Source: Kangiella geojedonensis (GTDB taxonomy: Bacteria > Pseudomonadota > Gammaproteobacteria > Enterobacterales > Kangiellaceae). Taken from it: a DNA stretch of 64,000 bases. This document shows positions 57,576 to 64,000 of this stretch, one piece after another. How positions within the stretch are numbered: position 1 is the stretch's first letter; the number at the start of each line of letters is the position of its first letter. The DNA lies in the NCBI RefSeq assembly GCF_000981765.1, contig NZ_CP010975.1, positions 248,001 through 312,000 of the forward strand, written 5' to 3'. The translations under genes and the position numbers were made by a program. The notes beneath the pieces were generated by a model. The model saw nothing but the letters and a program-made list of their open reading frames with translations. It was not told the DNA's origin and searched no databases.

Positions 57576-57588
57576 AGTGAACATAAGC
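57560..57588. promoter_or_regulatory. Perfect inverted repeat, candidate OxyR operator
   Basis: GCTTATGTTC (57560-57569), 9-base spacer, GAACATAAGC (57579-57588). A further half-like ATAAGCAT is at 57526-57533. LysR-type regulators bind such palindromes between divergent genes. It does not match the E. coli ATAG-N7-CTAT consensus closely, so OxyR binding is inferred from position. Confidence 0.55.
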
Positions 57589-57604
57589 AAGCAATAGGAT
57601 TATC

Positions 57605-58498
57605 ATGATTTCTTTTAAACAGCTGACGTACGCTTTGGCCGCCGCGGAAACATTGCACTTCAAAAAAGCTGCGGAAAAGTGCAACATTAGCCAGTCCGCC
57701 CTCAGTACCGCCCTTAATCAACTGGAAGAGCAACTGGGTGTGCAAATTTTTGAGCGGGACAATAAAAAAGTCTTGGTGACACCAATTGGGCAGGAAGTTT
57801 TGGACCGGGCGCAACAGATCGTTTTACAGGTTAGTGCGCTGGAGGGGCTGTCTGAGAACTTGCTGGATCCCTTGAGCTTTCCTTTATCTGTGGGTGTGAT
57901 TCCGACGATTGCTCCTTATTTATTGCCGAAAATGTTTCCGCTACTACATGACGAGTTCCCAGGCGCTGAGTTACGAATCGTTGAAGAGCAGTCGCATGTG
58001 TTAGTGGATATGGTGCGAAGGGGTGAGTTGGATACGGCCATTTTAGCCTTGCCTTATCCTCATGATGGGCTTTTATCGTTAGAGTTTTGGCAGGAGGACT
58101 TTTATTGGGTTACGTTAAAAGATGATAAATACAGTGGTTTAAAAGAGATAACCAGTGACGAGCTCACTCATAGTAACTTAATGTTGCTGAAAGAGGGCCA
58201 CTGTTTAAAGGACCACATACTTGATGCCTGTAAGCTGACTGAGCAAGCTGCTAATCATGGGTTTGGTGCAACCAGCCTCAATACCTTGGTGCAGATGGTA
58301 ATGGGACGACTCGGGACCACCTTGATTCCAGAAATGGCGATGGAGCAATTGATTTCACAAAACAAGGAGTTAAAGGCGGTACATCTGAATGAAAAAGGAC
58401 CGCACCGCAAAATTGCTTTCTTGATACGCCCAAACTTTACTCGTTTAAACAGTGTGGATGCTCTTAAGGCCATTTGCCAAAAAGCCCTCGACGACTAA
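57605..58498 (+). CDS. oxyR: OxyR hydrogen peroxide sensor, LysR family
   Basis: A 297-residue regulator. N-terminal winged HTH (HFKKAAEKCNISQSALSTALNQLE) and a sensing domain with redox cysteines C200 and C209 (KEGHCLKDHILDACKL), the OxyR signature. It is divergent from ahpC, which is a usual target. Confidence 0.95.
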   Translation: MISFKQLTYALAAAETLHFKKAAEKCNISQSALSTALNQLEEQLGVQIFERDNKKVLVTPIGQEVLDRAQQIVLQVSALEGLSENLLDPLSFPLSVGVIPTIAPYLLPKMFPLLHDEFPGAELRIVEEQSHVLVDMVRRGELDTAILALPYPHDGLLSLEFWQEDFYWVTLKDDKYSGLKEITSDELTHSNLMLLKEGHCLKDHILDACKLTEQAANHGFGATSLNTLVQMVMGRLGTTLIPEMAMEQLISQNKELKAVHLNEKGPHRKIAFLIRPNFTRLNSVDALKAICQKALDD

Positions 58499-58598
58499 TT
58501 TTAGTCATTTTGCTAAGGAGCAAGCTCTAGGCTAGGGCGCGGTTTTGTGTATAATGCAATGTTTTAAATCTCAGCATAAACTCTAGGTTTCCTGACAA

Positions 58599-59024
58599 AT
58601 GCAGCAGTTATTTGAATTCTTTAGCAACCATCCATTCTTAGGTTCGGCGTGGTTAGCGTTCGCGCTTTTGTTGTTGATTAGTATTATTAAAACCATGACC
58701 AGTGGCTCTCAGGCTTTAACGCCATTGACAGCGACTCAAATGATCAACAAACAAGATGCGCAAGTGGTTGATTTAAGGTCAGTTGCTGACTTTAATAAAG
58801 GTCATATTCACGGTGCCATCAATATTCCTTTTACTAAATTGAAGGATAGCACTAAGGACCTTGAAAAAAATAAGCAGGGCCCCATTATTATGGTTTGTGC
58901 CACTGGAATGCAGTCTGGTAGTGCCGCAATTTTATTGCGCAAGCACGGTTTCCAGCAAGTGCATAAATTGAAAGGTGGTATCCAGTCTTGGACTGGTGAC
59001 AATTTACCTCTGACAAAAGGTTAA
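58599..59024 (+). CDS. Rhodanese-like membrane protein (YibN type)
   Basis: A 141-residue protein with one N-terminal membrane segment (about 15-34) and a rhodanese domain (VVDLRSVADFNKGHIHGAINIPF) whose active cysteine lies in IIMVCATGMQSGSAA. It may move sulfur groups. It leads the grxC-secB-gpsA run, as yibN does in E. coli. Confidence 0.9.
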   Translation: MQQLFEFFSNHPFLGSAWLAFALLLLISIIKTMTSGSQALTPLTATQMINKQDAQVVDLRSVADFNKGHIHGAINIPFTKLKDSTKDLEKNKQGPIIMVCATGMQSGSAAILLRKHGFQQVHKLKGGIQSWTGDNLPLTKG

Positions 59025-59033
59025 GCAATAATT

Positions 59034-59291
59034 ATGGCGACAGTTGATATCTATACCAAAGGCTATTGCCCATTTTGTGTACGAGCAAAGCATTTACTGG
59101 ATAAACTAGATGTTGATTACAACGAAATAGCGATTGACGGAAACAGTGAGTTGCGCCAAACCATGATTGAGATTGCTGGCGGGCATACAGTGCCACAAAT
59201 CATTATCAATAATCAGCCGATTGGTGGCTGCGATGATTTGTATGCATTGCATGCGGCGGGCAAGTTAGAACCTATGTTGGAACAATCGTAA
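59034..59291 (+). CDS. grxC: Glutaredoxin 3
   Basis: An 85-residue glutaredoxin with active site C12-P-F-C15 (KGYCPFCVRA) and the glutathione-binding HTVPQIIINNQPIGGCDDL. It reduces disulfides with glutathione. It is 9 bases after the rhodanese gene. Confidence 0.95.
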   Translation: MATVDIYTKGYCPFCVRAKHLLDKLDVDYNEIAIDGNSELRQTMIEIAGGHTVPQIIINNQPIGGCDDLYALHAAGKLEPMLEQS

Positions 59292-59336
59292 TTATTACAA
59301 CAACTCAAAACATTAAATATTAAAGAGAGTACAGTT

Positions 59337-59834
59337 ATGGCAGATGAAAATTCAGCAAATCAAGCAGCAGGCGAGCAACAAGTTGAAACTCCTGAGGGTG
59401 TTCAATTAGTCATTCAAACGATCTATGCAAAAGATATCTCGTTTGAAGCTCCTAACTCACCAGAAATCTTCCTGGAGCAGTACAAGCCCGAGATTAGCGT
59501 GAACCTGAATAATCGCGTTAAAGACCTAGAAAATGATAGTTATGAGACAGAACTACAGGTAACTGTAACGTCTAAAGTTGGTGAGAAAACTGCTTTTATT
59601 GCAGAAGTTAAATATGGTGGAGTTTTCGCAATTAAAGGTATGGACGATGAAACTCGTTCACGCTTATTAAGAACTTTCTGCTGTGAACAGTTGTTACCGT
59701 ATGTTCGTGAAGCAATTTCGGAAGCAGTTTCACGTGGTGGCTTCCCGCGCTTCGTACTTCAGCCAATAAACTTTAACTCTTTATACCAACAAGCCCAGCA
59801 ACAAGCTGCACAGCAGGGCGAAGCTAACGCTTAA
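59337..59834 (+). CDS. secB: Protein-export chaperone SecB
   Basis: A 165-residue cytosolic tetrameric chaperone that keeps preproteins unfolded for SecA. VQTIYAKDISFEAPNSPEIF-like start (IQTIYAKDISFEAPNSP), ETELQVTVTSK and the C-terminal RGGFPRFVLQPINFNSLYQQ fit SecB. It overlaps gpsA by one base. Confidence 0.97.
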   Translation: MADENSANQAAGEQQVETPEGVQLVIQTIYAKDISFEAPNSPEIFLEQYKPEISVNLNNRVKDLENDSYETELQVTVTSKVGEKTAFIAEVKYGGVFAIKGMDDETRSRLLRTFCCEQLLPYVREAISEAVSRGGFPRFVLQPINFNSLYQQAQQQAAQQGEANA

Positions 59835-60838
59835 TGGCTGATCTTAAGTCTTTTGCGGTTCTGGGCGCAGGCTCGTACGGAACTGCTCTAGCTATTGTTT
59901 TAGCGAGCAATGGCCATCAGGTAAACATGTGGGCGCGTGATGCGGCTCAGGCTGCAACTATGCAAGCTGAGCGTAGCAACTCGCGCTATTTACCTGATGT
60001 GACTTTTCCAAAGGGACTAGAAGTAACTGATGATATCGCTAAGGCTGTTTCTGACTCAGATGTGGTTTTAGTCGCTGTCCCCAGTCATGCTTTTCGTTCA
60101 GCTTTGCAATCCATAAAACCACACCTAATTAACGAGTTACCTATTATCTGGGCGAGTAAAGGTTTAGATCCTGATACCGGTGATTTGCTGGGTAATGTCT
60201 TAAAAGAAGAGCTTGGAGCATCTCAGCCTCACGCTATTTTGTCTGGACCTAGCTTTGCCAAAGAGATGGCTCGAGGAATGCCAACCGCGATTAGCTTGGC
60301 ATCTGATGACCCAGAGTTAGCAGAGCAATTAGCACTCGACTTCCATAACGAACGATTCCGAGTTTATATCAGTAGTGACGTTATCGGTTTACAGATCGGT
60401 GGTGCGGTTAAGAATGTGGTTGCTATCGGCGCCGGAATCGCTGATGGTCTAGGATTTGGTTCGAATGCTCGTACTGCATTAATTACCCGCGGACTAGCCG
60501 AAATGAAGCGCTTAGGTGTTGCTTTAGGTGGTAAACCTGAAACCTTTAATGGTATGGCTGGAATGGGTGACTTGGTCTTAACCTGTACGGATGATCAGTC
60601 ACGCAACAGACGTTTTGGTTTAGCGTTGGGGCAGGGCGGTGATCGCGAAGGTGCGGAAAACGCTATCGGACAAGTTGTTGAAGGCGTAAGGAATGCTCAT
60701 GAAATTCATATGTTGTCTGAGCGTGTTGGCGTCGAAATGCCCATTTGCGAAGCGATATATAAAATCATTTACGAAGGTGCGGATCCCAAAGCTGCGGCTC
60801 GTGAATTATTGACCCGCGATCTTAAAGCGGAGTCTTAA
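59834..60838 (+). CDS. gpsA: Glycerol-3-phosphate dehydrogenase [NAD(P)+]
   Basis: A 334-residue enzyme that makes sn-glycerol 3-phosphate from dihydroxyacetone phosphate for phospholipids. NAD motif AVLGAGSYGTALA, and active-site region IGGAVKNVVAIGAGIADGLG and FNGMAGMGDLVLTCT. The ATG overlaps the secB stop. Confidence 0.96.
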   Translation: MADLKSFAVLGAGSYGTALAIVLASNGHQVNMWARDAAQAATMQAERSNSRYLPDVTFPKGLEVTDDIAKAVSDSDVVLVAVPSHAFRSALQSIKPHLINELPIIWASKGLDPDTGDLLGNVLKEELGASQPHAILSGPSFAKEMARGMPTAISLASDDPELAEQLALDFHNERFRVYISSDVIGLQIGGAVKNVVAIGAGIADGLGFGSNARTALITRGLAEMKRLGVALGGKPETFNGMAGMGDLVLTCTDDQSRNRRFGLALGQGGDREGAENAIGQVVEGVRNAHEIHMLSERVGVEMPICEAIYKIIYEGADPKAAARELLTRDLKAES

Positions 60839-60854
60839 GACTTTTAAAGTCTTC

Positions 60855-61316
60855 TTATTGGCAGCCTTCAAAACCAAGCTGCCTCAAAGCTTCAAATGCC
60901 ATGATCGCCGCGGTGTTTGAAAGGTTTAAACTTCGACTTCCTTCTTTCATCGGTATTCTCAGCAGGGTCGTCGCCAACTCTTCTAAGATGTGATCCGGCA
61001 ATCCTCGTGTTTCAGGGCCAAAAATAAAATAGTCACCATCTTGATATTGGATTTGATGGTAATGCTGTTTACCCTTAGTGCTGAGCGCAAATAATCGTTG
61101 TGGCTGTTGCGAGGCTTTAAAATGTTCAAAGTCATCATGGATGATAACGTTAGCCCACTCATGATAATCCAATCCTGCACGTCGCATACGCTTGTCGTCG
61201 AGCTCAAAACCAAGGGGCTTGATTAGGTGGAGTTGCATCCCCGTGTTGGCACAAAGCCTGATGATATTGCCAGTGTTAGGCGGAATTTCAGGCTCAAATA
61301 AAACGATGTGCAACAT
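60855..61316 (-). CDS. trmL: tRNA (cytidine(34)-2'-O)-methyltransferase
   Basis: A 153-residue SPOUT methyltransferase that modifies the wobble base of tRNA-Leu. It has [19 protein letters not shown] at the start, and the knot motifs FGPETRGLP and [18 protein letters not shown]. It follows ntrC on the same strand with a one-base gap. Confidence 0.95.
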   Translation of the reverse strand: MLHIVLFEPEIPPNTGNIIRLCANTGMQLHLIKPLGFELDDKRMRRAGLDYHEWANVIIHDDFEHFKASQQPQRLFALSTKGKQHYHQIQYQDGDYFIFGPETRGLPDHILEELATTLLRIPMKEGSRSLNLSNTAAIMAFEALRQLGFEGCQ

Positions 61317-61317
61317 A

Positions 61318-61950
61318 TTATTCTTCTTCAGTTCTTGGTTCGGAGTGTTCTTGCCAGTATTTTAGTTTACGCGTAAGTGTATTGCGACCCCAACCAAGCA
61401 CTTTTGACGCTTTTTGTTTATGGCCCTGAGTTAGTCGCAAAGCTGACTCGACCACAAACTCTTCAAACTGTTGTTGCATTTCAATCAGTATCTCACTATT
61501 CCCTTGGTGATACTCACTATCAATTTTCTTTTCAATTTGCTGTAACCATAAAGGAAGCTCTTGCCTTTCTCTTTTACTATCAACGGCTCGTTGGCAAAGT
61601 TTAATAACATGATTGATATCAAAAGGCTTAGGTAAGTAATCAAAAGCGCCTAGTTCGTGGGTTTTGGTTGCGAGGTCAGTGTCAGCGTAGGCTGTAATCA
61701 TGATTACAGGAAGATCTGGCCACTGTTGATTAATGCTAGCCAATAATTCTAAGCCGTCCATGCCACTCATTTGAATATCAGTGATCACAAGTTGCGGTCG
61801 AGCTGACTCAATCATGCTAATGGCTTGTTGCCCATTGTCGCATGAGAGCACTTTAAATTGGGCATTACTCAACGCTCGAGCAAGCACCCAGCGAATGGAA
61901 CTATCGTCATCGACAATTAATACGGTATTGTCCATATCGGAATGACTCAT
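61318..61950 (-). CDS. ntrC: NtrC-like response regulator lacking the AAA+ domain, 210 aa
   Basis: A receiver domain (phosphorylated Asp58 in [12 protein letters not shown], Lys108 in YLPKPF), a short linker and a Fis-type HTH at about 160-200 ([27 protein letters not shown]), which is the NtrC C-terminal signature. The ~240-residue AAA+ sigma-54 ATPase domain between them is absent, and no GAFTGA or Walker A is found. Normal NtrC is about 470 residues. The layout now equals RegA/PrrA/ActR. It lies behind ntrB (4-nt ATGA overlap), so it is the cognate regulator. It probably cannot open sigma-54 promoters itself. ATG 61950 is used; ATG 61935 is an alternative. Confidence 0.85.
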   Translation of the reverse strand: MSHSDMDNTVLIVDDDSSIRWVLARALSNAQFKVLSCDNGQQAISMIESARPQLVITDIQMSGMDGLELLASINQQWPDLPVIMITAYADTDLATKTHELGAFDYLPKPFDINHVIKLCQRAVDSKRERQELPLWLQQIEKKIDSEYHQGNSEILIEMQQQFEEFVVESALRLTQGHKQKASKVLGWGRNTLTRKLKYWQEHSEPRTEEE

Positions 61951-63020
61951 GAATGTTGGCCCTGGCTATTAACATGAATCACCGGCAAGTAGACGGAAAA
62001 AATCGTCTTTTCGGGCGTGCTATTAAATTCGATGAGTCCCTGCTGTTGTTGGATGAGACTTTGCGCTATACCAAGACCTAGGCCACTACTATTTCTGCCG
62101 CTAATCAGAGGGAAGAATATGCTCGGCTGTAGCTCTTGAGGAATGCCGGGGCCATTATCTTCGACTTGAACGCAGACCGTCAGCGAGTATTGCTTATCAT
62201 TGATAGTGTGGCGTGGCAGTGCTCGTGTGCGAAGGGTAATGGTTGCTTCATGTTGCGAAGCACAAGCTTCGATAGCATTCTGTGTGATATTAAGAATAGC
62301 TTGGTAAACGGAGTCTGGTGCACAAAAAAAGTTGGGTAAGCTAGGATCATAGTCACGTTGTAACTCAATCTGGCTTGGTAAGTTGATATTGGATAACTCA
62401 AGCACTCTTTCGGTGACCTCATGAATATTCATGTCCACACGCGTGGCTTTGTGCGTGGACAGAAGCATCCGATCCACCAGTTGCGTCAGTCGTGATGTTT
62501 CCTGTTCGATAATATCGGTAAATTCAGTGATGTTATTATTTTGGCTATTCTTTGATTCACTAGCGAGTAGCTGTGCTGCACCGCGAATGCCGCTGAGCGG
62601 GTTTTTGATTTCATGAGCCAGTTTTTGTAACAAACGCTCGCTAACCTGACTTTGTTTCGATAAGTCATGGCTTTGGGCTCGGTGTGGTAAGTTGTTTGGA
62701 TCTTGCCATTCGACGATTAAGTAGGGTTGTTCGGCTTGGAACCAGTGGCCACAGAGATCGACGGTTAACTCTTTGTCGTTAAGCAGCTTGAGTTGGACAT
62801 TGTCCAGAATAAACTGACCGTTTTGGCGAAGGGCTTCAACAATCTTAGTAATGGGTAAGCTGTCACTCGCTATAAAGTAGCTGTACCTCTTTCCGGCTAA
62901 CACTTTACTACTGGTCGAAAAGGCCTTCTCAGCAGCTTGATTGAGATAAATAAAGCGGCCATGGGCATCAAACGCAATAATGGCTGTGGAAAGGTTGTCG
63001 AGTAGTCGCTCGGTCTGCAT
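61947..63020 (-). CDS. ntrB: Nitrogen regulation sensor kinase NtrB
   Basis: A 357-residue cytosolic kinase. N-terminal PAS domain (LSTAIIAFDAHGRFIYLNQAAEKAF), phospho-accepting His136 (LAHEIKNPLSGIRGAAQLL), and ATPase boxes (NITQNAIEAC, VEDNGPGIP, SSGLGLGIAQSLI). It should respond to PII protein and glutamine status, and phosphorylate the product of the overlapping ntrC gene. Confidence 0.93.
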   Translation of the reverse strand: MQTERLLDNLSTAIIAFDAHGRFIYLNQAAEKAFSTSSKVLAGKRYSYFIASDSLPITKIVEALRQNGQFILDNVQLKLLNDKELTVDLCGHWFQAEQPYLIVEWQDPNNLPHRAQSHDLSKQSQVSERLLQKLAHEIKNPLSGIRGAAQLLASESKNSQNNNITEFTDIIEQETSRLTQLVDRMLLSTHKATRVDMNIHEVTERVLELSNINLPSQIELQRDYDPSLPNFFCAPDSVYQAILNITQNAIEACASQHEATITLRTRALPRHTINDKQYSLTVCVQVEDNGPGIPQELQPSIFFPLISGRNSSGLGLGIAQSLIQQQQGLIEFNSTPEKTIFSVYLPVIHVNSQGQHS

Positions 63021-63068
63021 GGTTGATGGTAGTTCGATAGTAGAATCAGTAGTATAGCTGGCTTAATC

Positions 63069-63091
63069 AAAAAACGCACCAATTTGGTGCG
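63069..63091 (-). terminator. Terminator after the DUF4124 gene
   Basis: On the minus strand, CGCACC, loop AAATT, GGTGCG, then TTTTTT. It lies between the DUF4124 stop (63137) and the ntrB start (63020), separating the two units. Confidence 0.8.
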
Positions 63092-63136
63092 CTTTAATTG
63101 TGTGTTTAATTTTTTCTCTCAAAGAGTGGTGCAATA

Positions 63137-63697
63137 TTAACGATTGAGTCTTGAGGCTCTCAATAGGTGAAAGGTTATGGATTCACTCGTTTGTACAGTA
63201 TCTTTACTTTCATCATCAATGACTTGCACTGAAATTTGATGAGTTCCTCTATCCACACCATTGAGGGCAAAGTAAGGGATTTTCTGTTGTGAACCTACGG
63301 GAGAACCATCCATGATCAGTTGCAGACTATGGTTCGGTTGTAGACTCGGTGTTAGCCCCACAATGATATTGATATCACCTGAGTTTGCTCGAACCGCCTG
63401 ATCATGCTCTGGGCTATCTACTGCTAAGACTTCGTACTTGAAGGGCTCCTGGCTTTTATCATCCAGCTCCTCTGGTGTGGAGAAGGTTTTAGGCTTGATG
63501 GTTGGTTTAGGTGTATCCACCACATTGGTATTGGTTTTTATCGTTATAGGTGTTGAGCCAGGAATCGGCTTATCGGTGAAAGTGACTTTGCCATTCTTGT
63601 CCACTTTTTTGTACATGACCGTTTCATTGGCTGCATTACTGAGCAAGCTGCCTGCCATGGTAAAAAGAGTAAACAATGTCAATGGTAATAGTTTCAT
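63137..63697 (-). CDS. DUF4124 domain protein
   Basis: A 186-residue secreted protein with signal peptide (about 1-22) and an N-terminal DUF4124 (VMYKKVDKNGKVTFTDKPIPG). The C-terminal half is strand-rich (SLQLIMDGSPVGSQQKI, THQISVQVIDDESKD). It lies between glnA and ntrB, a place where DUF4124 genes occur in related bacteria. Function unknown. Confidence 0.8.
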   Translation of the reverse strand: MKLLPLTLFTLFTMAGSLLSNAANETVMYKKVDKNGKVTFTDKPIPGSTPITIKTNTNVVDTPKPTIKPKTFSTPEELDDKSQEPFKYEVLAVDSPEHDQAVRANSGDINIIVGLTPSLQPNHSLQLIMDGSPVGSQQKIPYFALNGVDRGTHQISVQVIDDESKDTVQTSESITFHLLRASRLNR

Positions 63698-63760
63698 GTC
63701 ATTTCCTTGAATGGATGGACTCCCTTTAGTATCTAAAACTAGTACGGAACTGTCAAAATA

Positions 63761-63786
63761 AAAAGCCCGGGCAATGCCGGGCTTTT
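63761..63786. terminator. Terminator after glnA
   Basis: AAAAGCCCGG (63761-63770), six-base loop, CCGGGCTTTT (63777-63786). It is downstream of the minus-strand glnA and gives a U run for that direction. Confidence 0.88.
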
Positions 63787-63812
63787 ATGTCAGACTTGAA
63801 TCTCTAAAGTCT

Positions 63813-64000
63813 TTACAGGCTGTAGTATAAGTCGAACTCTACAGGAGATGGTGTTAGCTTTAAGCGCTCGACATCTTCACGCTTAAGGTTAATGTACGCA
63901 TCAAGCATGTCATCTGAGAAAACACCGCCACGAGTTAAGAACTCACGATCATTATCAAGTGCGTCAAGAGCCTCTTCTAACGAGCCTGCAACCTGAGGGA
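63813..64000 (-). CDS. glnA: Glutamine synthetase, C-terminal part
   Basis: The last 62 codons of a minus-strand gene whose start lies past the window end. The translated end carries [20 protein letters not shown] and [13 protein letters not shown], the closing region of bacterial type I glutamine synthetase. It heads the nitrogen-control block with ntrB and ntrC. Confidence 0.93.
   Translation of the reverse strand, partial: PQVAGSLEEALDALDNDREFLTRGGVFSDDMLDAYINLKREDVERLKLTPSPVEFDLYYSL

Noticed and set aside
60832-60852. AAGACTT/AAGTCTT palindrome after gpsA as a terminator
   Set aside because: AT-rich stem, almost no loop and no U run.

Overview
The window looks like a stretch of chromosome from a moderately AT-rich marine-type gammaproteobacterium, most like the Kangiella group. 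This is inferred from gene content and order, not from a database hit. Most of it is housekeeping DNA in blocks whose order is conserved across Gammaproteobacteria. I saw no rRNA or tRNA gene, no CRISPR array and no intact insertion sequence.

Layout. 1-3.7 kb: a possible gene end, a tiny membrane protein, envelope LPS genes (family 9 glycosyltransferase, kdkA) and two membrane proteins (DUF3667, DUF2909). 3.7-7.9 kb: a cytochrome c oxidase assembly operon (SURF1, small membrane protein, ctaA, ctaB, SCO). 7.9-14.9 kb: a MATE exporter, a lipid A acyltransferase fused to a degenerate kinase-like domain, DUF423, TIGR02444, an FKBP lipoprotein, a Mpo1-like protein, a membrane protein/XRE pair, an ABM-domain protein and dsbB. 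15-21 kb: tex, ompR-envZ, hslO-hslR. 21-32.8 kb: a full type II secretion operon gspC-gspN, followed by yrfG and nudE. 34-37.8 kb: a small lipoprotein and two tandem HEWGH metallopeptidase-like lipoproteins. 37.9-41.9 kb: ctpA, envC, gpmI. 42.1-43.5 kb: slipin plus NfeD. 43.5-55.1 kb: an accessory island. 55.2-58.5 kb: ahpF, ahpC and divergent oxyR. 58.6-61.3 kb: rhodanese, grxC, secB, gpsA, trmL. 61.3-64 kb: an unusual short ntrC, ntrB, a DUF4124 protein and the 3' end of glnA.

The most interesting part is the island. A 2362-residue Sec-exported SpvB/FG-GAP/RHS protein ends in a variable C-terminal domain carrying a GHSLG lipase-type motif. It is followed without a gap by a lipoprotein gene that contains a G9 tract. 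On both sides lie at least nine small paralogous secreted proteins (about 105-130 residues). Each has a signal peptide, a strand-rich first half, a central S/LL-A-A-K helix and cysteines. Six are intact and three are decayed. A 7-bp tandem repeat (11 units) lies directly in front of one of them. The architecture recalls the OB-fold B subunits of AB5 toxins, which is a hypothesis. The island sits in the gpmI/rhodanese junction that is directly adjacent in Pseudomonas and E. coli.

How the genes fit together. The type II secretion system gives an outer-membrane exit for Sec-exported proteins, and the island proteins and metallopeptidases carry Sec or lipoprotein signals. The ntrBC pair is notable because ntrC lacks the AAA+ sigma-54 ATPase domain. 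Peroxide defence (ahpC, ahpF, oxyR) has a clear divergent control region.
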